A stretch of DNA of 11,360 nucleotides from Cellvibrionales bacterium UBA4495. Its GTDB lineage: Bacteria; Pseudomonadota; Gammaproteobacteria; Pseudomonadales; Porticoccaceae. The stretch lies in contig DGNJ01000028.1 of the NCBI GenBank assembly GCA_002388905.1, positions 21,813-33,172 of the forward strand, in the 5' to 3' direction. The first letter of the stretch is position 1, and every line of letters starts with the position of its first letter. A model generated the notes under the pieces. That model was given only the letters and a program-made list of their open reading frames with translations. It was not told where the DNA came from and ran no database searches. The position numbers were made by a program, and so were the translations under genes. This document shows positions 7,066-11,360 of the stretch, in pieces.

Positions 7066-8373
7066 ATGAAAGCTCACATAGCGGTAATTTTCAGCTGGTT
7101 TGTCGCTGCCCTCCTGATATTCGGCGGCGGGGTTCATGCGTCCACCCTGCGAGAAGTTGTCAAGGAGACGCTCTCGGGTAATCCGGAAGTACTGGCTCAG
7201 GTACGCGAGACCCAGGCCCGTGACCGCCAGGTGCGGCAAGCTCTCGGCGGCTTTTACCCCGATGTGGACATTCTCGGGGGCTACGGCTTTCAGGAGCGCG
7301 ACCCGGTCAGCCGACTCACGCCCGGCAGCAGCCGCAACGAGCTCGAACGGACAGAGTGGCAGCTGTCCGTGCGCCAGATGGTTTTCGACGGCTTCGAAAC
7401 CTGGAATGAATACCAGAACCAGCAGGCTCGGGAAGAGAGTGCCGAGCATCGCATCCAGGCGGTTGCCGAGCAGGTCTCGCTCGACGCCATTGAAGCCTAC
7501 ATCAACATACTAAAGCGCAAAGCCATCCTCGACCTTGCCGATCAGACCCTGGCATTTCATCAGGATATCCATCAGCGTATGAAAAAGCGTTTTGATTCCG
7601 GCGCCGGTAGCAGGGCCGACCTGGATCAGATCTCCAGCCGGCTGGCTTTTGCCCGCACCAATTATTTTAACGCCCAGGCGAACCTGATCGATGCCAGAAC
7701 AAATTTCCAGCGCGTGGTGGGTCGGCTGCCCAACGAGGGCGAACTGGAAAAGCCAGACTCCTATCGTCAGCACCTGCCGGAAACCCTGGCTCAGGCCGTG
7801 GAACGTGCCCGGCAAAAGCATCCCATCGTGGCCGTGGCGATGGCGGACCTGGAAGCCGTGCAGTACCAGTACGAGCGGACCAAGGCGGCGTTTTATCCCC
7901 AGTTTCATGTCGATATCGAGCGCGACCACAACAATAATATCGATGGCCTCGAAGGTCATGTGGACGACCTGAAAGTGATGCTGCGCATGCGCTATAACCT
8001 CTACAACGGCCGTTCCGACCAGGCACGCCGTCAGCAATTTGCCCATCTTGTGGAAAAAGCCAGGGAGGTGCGCAACAACGCGATTCGCCAGGTCCGGGAA
8101 GAGGTCCGGCTGGCCTGGGTGACGCGCCGGAATATCGAGGACCAGATTCCATCCCTGGAGCGCTACGTCCGCGATTCTGAAGCCACCAAGAAGGCCTATC
8201 TCGATCAGTACGATCTGGGTCGGCGCACGCTGCTGGATCTGTTGAACACCGAGAACGAAAACATTGATGCCAGGAAATCGCTGATTAGCGCGCAGTACGA
8301 TCTGGTTTTTAACGAGTATCGCCTGTTTCAATCCATGGGCGAGTTGTTATGGGTGATGGATGCCAGTATTTGA
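7066..8373 (+). CDS. lapE: TolC-family outer membrane efflux/secretion channel (LapE-like)
   Basis: Outer-membrane channel of 435 aa completing the type I secretion tripartite pump. Residues 1-25 are a clear Sec signal peptide: a positive start, the hydrophobic core IAVIFSWFVAALLIFGG, then VHA before STLREVV. The mature protein has the two-fold TolC pattern. The first helical/strand repeat contains ALGGFYPDVDILGGYGF and WQLSVRQMVFDGF. The second contains AFYPQFHVDIERDHNNNIDG and VMLRMRYNLYNGRSD, each followed by long helices. The motif QYDLGRRTLLDLLNTENE near the C-terminus is typical of the AggA/LapE type. The start is ATG 7066 with AAAGGA at 7055-7060. ATG 7060 or a TTG at 7027 in the same frame is possible but would put extra charged residues before the signal peptide. 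In this family the channel also holds the adhesin's retention module at the surface. The adhesin gene follows 59 bases downstream. Confidence 0.92.
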   Translation: MKAHIAVIFSWFVAALLIFGGGVHASTLREVVKETLSGNPEVLAQVRETQARDRQVRQALGGFYPDVDILGGYGFQERDPVSRLTPGSSRNELERTEWQLSVRQMVFDGFETWNEYQNQQAREESAEHRIQAVAEQVSLDAIEAYINILKRKAILDLADQTLAFHQDIHQRMKKRFDSGAGSRADLDQISSRLAFARTNYFNAQANLIDARTNFQRVVGRLPNEGELEKPDSYRQHLPETLAQAVERARQKHPIVAVAMADLEAVQYQYERTKAAFYPQFHVDIERDHNNNIDGLEGHVDDLKVMLRMRYNLYNGRSDQARRQQFAHLVEKAREVRNNAIRQVREEVRLAWVTRRNIEDQIPSLERYVRDSEATKKAYLDQYDLGRRTLLDLLNTENENIDARKSLISAQYDLVFNEYRLFQSMGELLWVMDASI

Positions 8374-8386
8374 CCACGGATCGTGG
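8374..8386 (+). other. Short perfect hairpin directly after the lapE-like stop
   Basis: CCACG (8374-8378) and CGTGG (8382-8386) form a 5-bp GC-rich stem with a 3-base loop, starting at the first base after the TGA. No T tract follows, so it is not a classical terminator. It might act as a 3'-end stabiliser or weak attenuator between channel and adhesin, or be incidental. Confidence 0.3.
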
Positions 8387-8432
8387 GCTTAGTGTCGACC
8401 TGTAGGGACTGGATTTTCCCGAAAGGTGGCAA

Positions 8433-11360
8433 ATGGAAACGAGCATGGAAATCCCGCAGGGGGACGTTATGAGTGACCAATTATCAAAAGGACTGACAGT
8501 CGAAGTAAGCGACGGCGCCAAGATCGTCGGCTTTCTGGCCGCGAGCGCGGGCGGCACGCTGCAAGTTGTTACGGAAGACGGTAAGGTCATGGAACTGGCA
8601 CCCGGCGACCCGATCCTCGAAGGTTACACGCTGGAGTCGATAGGTGGCGGCCAGTTCCTTATAACGCTTTCCGACGGTACCGTGCGCGAGCTGGTACTGG
8701 AAGGCGGGTCTTTTGCAGCGAATGCAACTGCTATGGAGCAGTTGGCCGCGGTTGATTCACAAGCTCCCGGCTTCGACACGCTTTTGGCACGACTGCCGCA
8801 GAGCGGCGGCTTGACCGATGAATTGATTGCCGCGGCTCAACAGGGTCCGGCACAGCACCCAGCCGCCGACGAAGGCCGGCTCGTTGCCGGACTGACGGCG
8901 GATGTGCAGGAGGCTCTGGCGAAGACCGGTATGGATCCCCAAAGCCCCGAATTCCAGGAGCTGCTGGCAGCGGTTGAATCCGGCGAGGATATTACCGAGA
9001 TACTGGAAGCGCCCGCCGCTGGCGACGCGGACGCGGGCCCCGCGACCAGCGAGTCTATCCAGGAAGCCTCCCAGTTTGCCAGGGTCGAACAGCGCACAAC
9101 GCCCACTGCGGGCATTGATCCGGACTTCACGTCCGCGGCGGCGCCCGAACCTACCGCCGATCCCAGCCTGGGGTTTAATGCCGTTGGACCTACAGGAGTT
9201 GACGAGGAAGTTTCCGTAGTGCCGGGAGCGGATGAAAATCTCGTCTTTGAAAGTGGTCAGCCCTTCAGTGGCAATGTTACCGATAACGACGACTTTGGAG
9301 GCAATGGCCCGGGGTCGCCGGTGGTGGTGGCTGTGGCCGGGTCCCCCGGCAATGTCGGGCAGGCCATAACAGGAAACCTGGGTGGCACTATCCTGATCAA
9401 TGGCGATGGCAGCTACCTTTATTCGCCGCCGACCGCCGTCGACCACAGCGACGATGTGCCCGATCAGGAGAGCTTCAGCTATACGATTCAGGACGCCGAG
9501 GGCAATACCAGTTCGGCCACCATTACGCTCGATATTGCCGATACCGAGCCCGTTGCGGTTGACGATAGCGGCAACACAACCGGCAACAATAGCGTCACCG
9601 TCAATGTCGTCGAGAACGACAACATCAATCCGGACGGCGTGGATCTGGCTAACGGCGTGGCCCTGGCCGCCGAGCCCACCAGGGGCTCTGCCGTATACAA
9701 TGGCGACGGGACTTTTACGTACACGCCAAACCCCGGCGAGTCGGGGAGTGACAGCTTCACTTACACCATTACGGATAGCGATGGCGACGTTTCCACCGCT
9801 ACTGTGAATCTGGCCGTTGGTTCAGACTCCACACCTATCGTTGAGACTCCCGATCTCAACGAGGACGGCGATACGGTTTGGGAGTCCGCACTGCCCGCCG
9901 GTTCCTCCGGTCTCGGTACTACTGTTACCAGCGGTATTCTCCAGATTTCCACAGGCAGCGACAGCCTGGTATTTATCGAAGTCCGGGGCGAAGACGGAAA
10001 CTGGCTTCAGGTGAACAACGACGTCACGACTGTTGAGGGCCAGTATGGCGTACTTAGCGTCAATACCGACGGAAGCTGGAATTATGAACTGAACAATAAC
10101 ACGCTCGACCATGGCGATACGGATGCTACCGATGGCGATGGTGACCGCTACAGTGCGGATCAGGTCCAGGATCTTTTCCAGGTCCGGGTGACGGACTCCG
10201 ATGGGGACAGGTCGGCCCCTGCCGACTTGACCATAGATATCAATGATGACGGCCCCGTGGTATCAATCATCGGGGCTCAGGAGCCCGTCTTCGACGATCA
10301 GGGAACGGAAATTTCGAATGATACCGGCGCATCCCTGGAAGTTGACGAGACCAACCTGAATGTCGACGCAAGCGCCGATTTCAGCGGGCTGTTCCAGGTG
10401 GATTACGGCGCCGATGGCCCGGGAGCTGTTCAATACAGCTTTGCCATTGCCAGCGACGGCACCGATTCCGGCCTTGTCGACGTGGCGACCGGTGAAAGTT
10501 TGTTGCTGCGCATCAAGGGCAATGGTGTCCTGGAAGGCTTTACCGCCGATAGCGGCCATGTGGCATTCACTGTCGAAGTGGATGACGAAGGCATTGTCAC
10601 CCTGAATCAGCAGCGAGCTTTGAGTCATGGCAACAGCGCGGATCCGGACGACGCCCAGGGTCTTTCATCGGGCACTATCGGGCTGGTGGCAACGGCAACC
10701 GACGGGGACGGCGACCAGGGCAGCGAGTCGGTGGATATCGGTGGTCACCTGATTTTCAGGGATGATGGCCCCTCCATTGCCATTGCTGACGGTGACCCCG
10801 CCACGGTGGCCGAGGGCGAGACCCTCAACGGCACCTGGACGATGGGCGAGGGGGCTGACGGTGCCGCTGCGGTGGTGACCTGGAACGGTGGCGACTACAG
10901 CCTCGACAGCGACATCGACACCGGTGTGGGTACCCTGCGGGTCAACGCTGACGGCACCTGGAGTTTTGCCGCGGCTGACGGTCTCGATCAGGACAACAAT
11001 CCGGCTGTGGACTTCAGCGTCACCGTCACCGACAGCGACGGCGACAGCGCCTCCGATAACCACAGCATCAGCATTACCGACGCCAACGCGCCCACGGGCG
11101 GTGCGGACACGGCCAATGCCGTGGACGAGGAAGGTCTTGACGGTGGCCTTGCCGGTGGCAGCGGCGATGTGGCGGGCGAGAGCGCCAGCGTCAGCGGTAC
11201 CCTCAGCTACGACATTGGCGGCGACGGCGCCGGCGGCTTTGCCTGGAACACGGCGGGCCTGCCGGCGATCACCGCCGGCGGCCAGGCGGTGAGCTACAGC
11301 GTCAGCGGCGACGGCCAGACCCTGACCGCGAACAATAGCCAGGGCACGGTGTTCACCCTG
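8433..11360 (+). CDS. Giant LapA-like adhesin with retention module, N-terminal part (runs off window)
   Basis: An open frame of 976 codons with no stop before the window edge. It encodes the start of a secreted biofilm-type adhesin, the expected substrate of the adjacent exporter. There is no Sec signal, as expected for a type I substrate whose signal is C-terminal. Order seen: retention module (about residues 15-105), a helical linker ending in a likely LapG site (PAAG, 194-197), an acidic Ala/Pro-rich spacer (198-258), then an array of Ig-like extracellular domains to the end. These include cadherin/VCBS-like and T1SS-143-like domains marked by DSDGD and DDGP motifs. Start: ATG 8433 has AAAGG at 8422-8426. 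ATG 8445 and ATG 8469 (with AGGGGGA at 8458-8464) are in frame and also plausible; 8469 would begin MSDQLSK. The RTX repeats and C-terminal secretion signal must lie beyond the window. Length beyond 976 aa cannot be judged. Confidence 0.92.
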   Translation, partial: METSMEIPQGDVMSDQLSKGLTVEVSDGAKIVGFLAASAGGTLQVVTEDGKVMELAPGDPILEGYTLESIGGGQFLITLSDGTVRELVLEGGSFAANATAMEQLAAVDSQAPGFDTLLARLPQSGGLTDELIAAAQQGPAQHPAADEGRLVAGLTADVQEALAKTGMDPQSPEFQELLAAVESGEDITEILEAPAAGDADAGPATSESIQEASQFARVEQRTTPTAGIDPDFTSAAAPEPTADPSLGFNAVGPTGVDEEVSVVPGADENLVFESGQPFSGNVTDNDDFGGNGPGSPVVVAVAGSPGNVGQAITGNLGGTILINGDGSYLYSPPTAVDHSDDVPDQESFSYTIQDAEGNTSSATITLDIADTEPVAVDDSGNTTGNNSVTVNVVENDNINPDGVDLANGVALAAEPTRGSAVYNGDGTFTYTPNPGESGSDSFTYTITDSDGDVSTATVNLAVGSDSTPIVETPDLNEDGDTVWESALPAGSSGLGTTVTSGILQISTGSDSLVFIEVRGEDGNWLQVNNDVTTVEGQYGVLSVNTDGSWNYELNNNTLDHGDTDATDGDGDRYSADQVQDLFQVRVTDSDGDRSAPADLTIDINDDGPVVSIIGAQEPVFDDQGTEISNDTGASLEVDETNLNVDASADFSGLFQVDYGADGPGAVQYSFAIASDGTDSGLVDVATGESLLLRIKGNGVLEGFTADSGHVAFTVEVDDEGIVTLNQQRALSHGNSADPDDAQGLSSGTIGLVATATDGDGDQGSESVDIGGHLIFRDDGPSIAIADGDPATVAEGETLNGTWTMGEGADGAAAVVTWNGGDYSLDSDIDTGVGTLRVNADGTWSFAAADGLDQDNNPAVDFSVTVTDSDGDSASDNHSISITDANAPTGGADTANAVDEEGLDGGLAGGSGDVAGESASVSGTLSYDIGGDGAGGFAWNTAGLPAITAGGQAVSYSVSGDGQTLTANNSQGTVFTL
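8475..8750 (+). other. Adhesin retention module (domain)
   Basis: Roughly residues 15-106 of the adhesin. The pattern is that of LapA-type retention modules: short beta strands, a GTLQVVTEDGKVMELAPGD hairpin (M53 to D59 at its end), a second turn LEGYTLESIGGG, then ITLSDGTVREL (77-87). In the Pseudomonas Lap system this compact domain folds in the periplasm, plugs the TolC-like channel and keeps the adhesin on the cell surface. It sits directly before the proposed protease site, as the mechanism requires. Boundaries are approximate. Confidence 0.75.
9012..9023 (+). other. Predicted LapG protease cleavage site PAAG
   Basis: Codons for P194-A-A-G197 (numbered from ATG 8433), preceded by a helix ending SGEDITEILEA. 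LapG, a periplasmic cysteine protease, cuts LapA-type adhesins at T/P-A-A-G between the second Ala and Gly, just after the retention module. The motif and its setting fit. The position is farther from the N-terminus than in P. fluorescens LapA because of a longer helical linker. No lapG or lapD gene is visible in the window. Confidence 0.7.
9210..10244 (+). repeat. Ig-like/cadherin-like and VCBS-like domains of the adhesin
   Basis: Three divergent extracellular beta domains follow one another at about residues 260-375, 377-460 and 467-604. Shared signatures are an N(G/T)DG(S/T)(Y/F/W) turn followed by an aromatic (GDGSYLYSP, GDGTFTYTP, NTDGSWNYEL), a DSFTYTI-type strand and a closing TDSDGD turn (9774-9788, 10194-10208). 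They are alike in pattern but clearly different in sequence, so these are old duplications rather than recent DNA repeats. Such domains form rigid, calcium-stiffened stalks. Confidence 0.75.
10245..11360 (+). repeat. T1SS-143-like repeat domains starting at DDGP motifs
   Basis: Domain starts are marked by DDGP at 10245-10256 and again at 10761-10772, a spacing of 172 residues, with a related DANAPTGG boundary near 11080. The first unit contains VEVDDEGIVTLNQQRALSHG and a closing TDGDGDQ. The second has NADGTWSF and TDSDGDSAS (acidic turn at 11031-11045). The third runs off the window. The pattern fits the T1SS-143 class found in giant type I secreted adhesins. More copies very probably follow downstream. 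Confidence 0.7.

Noticed and set aside
7510..8331. Long minus-strand open frame (273 codons) opposite the lapE-like gene
   Set aside because: It is antisense to a well-recognised TolC-family protein, its translation shows no recognisable domain, and it arises from the GC-rich codon pattern. Similar frames opposite lapC (5947-6786) and lapB (4883-5323) were dismissed for the same reason.
9400..9807. Plus-strand frame of 135 codons inside the adhesin, and similar ones at 10360-10605 and 10888-11292
   Set aside because: They are frame-shifted shadows rich in Thr/Ala/Arg/Pro, produced by the repetitive acidic codons of the adhesin; the main frame has the Ig-like motifs.

Overview
The window reads as a chromosomal segment of a gammaproteobacterium with moderately high GC and a marine, Marinobacter-like flavour. 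That genus-level guess rests only on gene content, codon use and the close resemblance of DusA to gammaproteobacterial DusA. No database search was possible. No mobile elements, RNA genes or CRISPR arrays were seen.

Layout: (1) 11-1731, plus strand: a two-gene partner-switching module. It is a SpoIIE/PP2C-type phosphatase behind a degenerate receiver domain, translationally coupled to a STAS anti-anti-sigma-like protein. (2) 1728-3187, minus strand: dusA (tRNA dihydrouridine synthase A) followed by a TerB-like gene, joined by an ATGA overlap and converging on the STAS gene through a shared CTAG stop. (3) 3254-6807, plus strand: lapB-like (type I secretion ABC transporter with an apparently catalytically dead C39-like domain) and lapC-like (membrane fusion protein), overlapping by TAATG. 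(4) 6808-7065: a 258-bp intergenic region rich in inverted repeats, including a nested hairpin at 6923-6960. (5) 7066-8373: lapE-like (TolC-family outer membrane channel). (6) 8433 to the window end: the first 976 codons of a very large secreted adhesin, with no stop reached.

Regions 3-6 form one functional unit: a LapA-type, c-di-GMP-controllable adhesin with its complete dedicated exporter. The adhesin has an N-terminal retention module, a likely LapG periplasmic cleavage site (PAAG, 9012-9023) and an array of Ig-like/VCBS/T1SS-143-like calcium-type domains. In the known Lap system the retention module stays lodged in the outer membrane pore, and LapD/LapG release the adhesin when c-di-GMP falls. 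Neither lapD nor lapG is in the window.

The phosphatase/STAS pair resembles the HsbR/HsbA type of biofilm switch. Its closeness to an adhesin locus suggests, but does not show, a regulatory link. The main items for a second look are the structured leader before lapE, the pseudo-receiver phosphatase beside a biofilm locus, a possible duplicated and partly decayed LapG-site segment, and an abrupt GC rise inside the adhesin gene near 10770.
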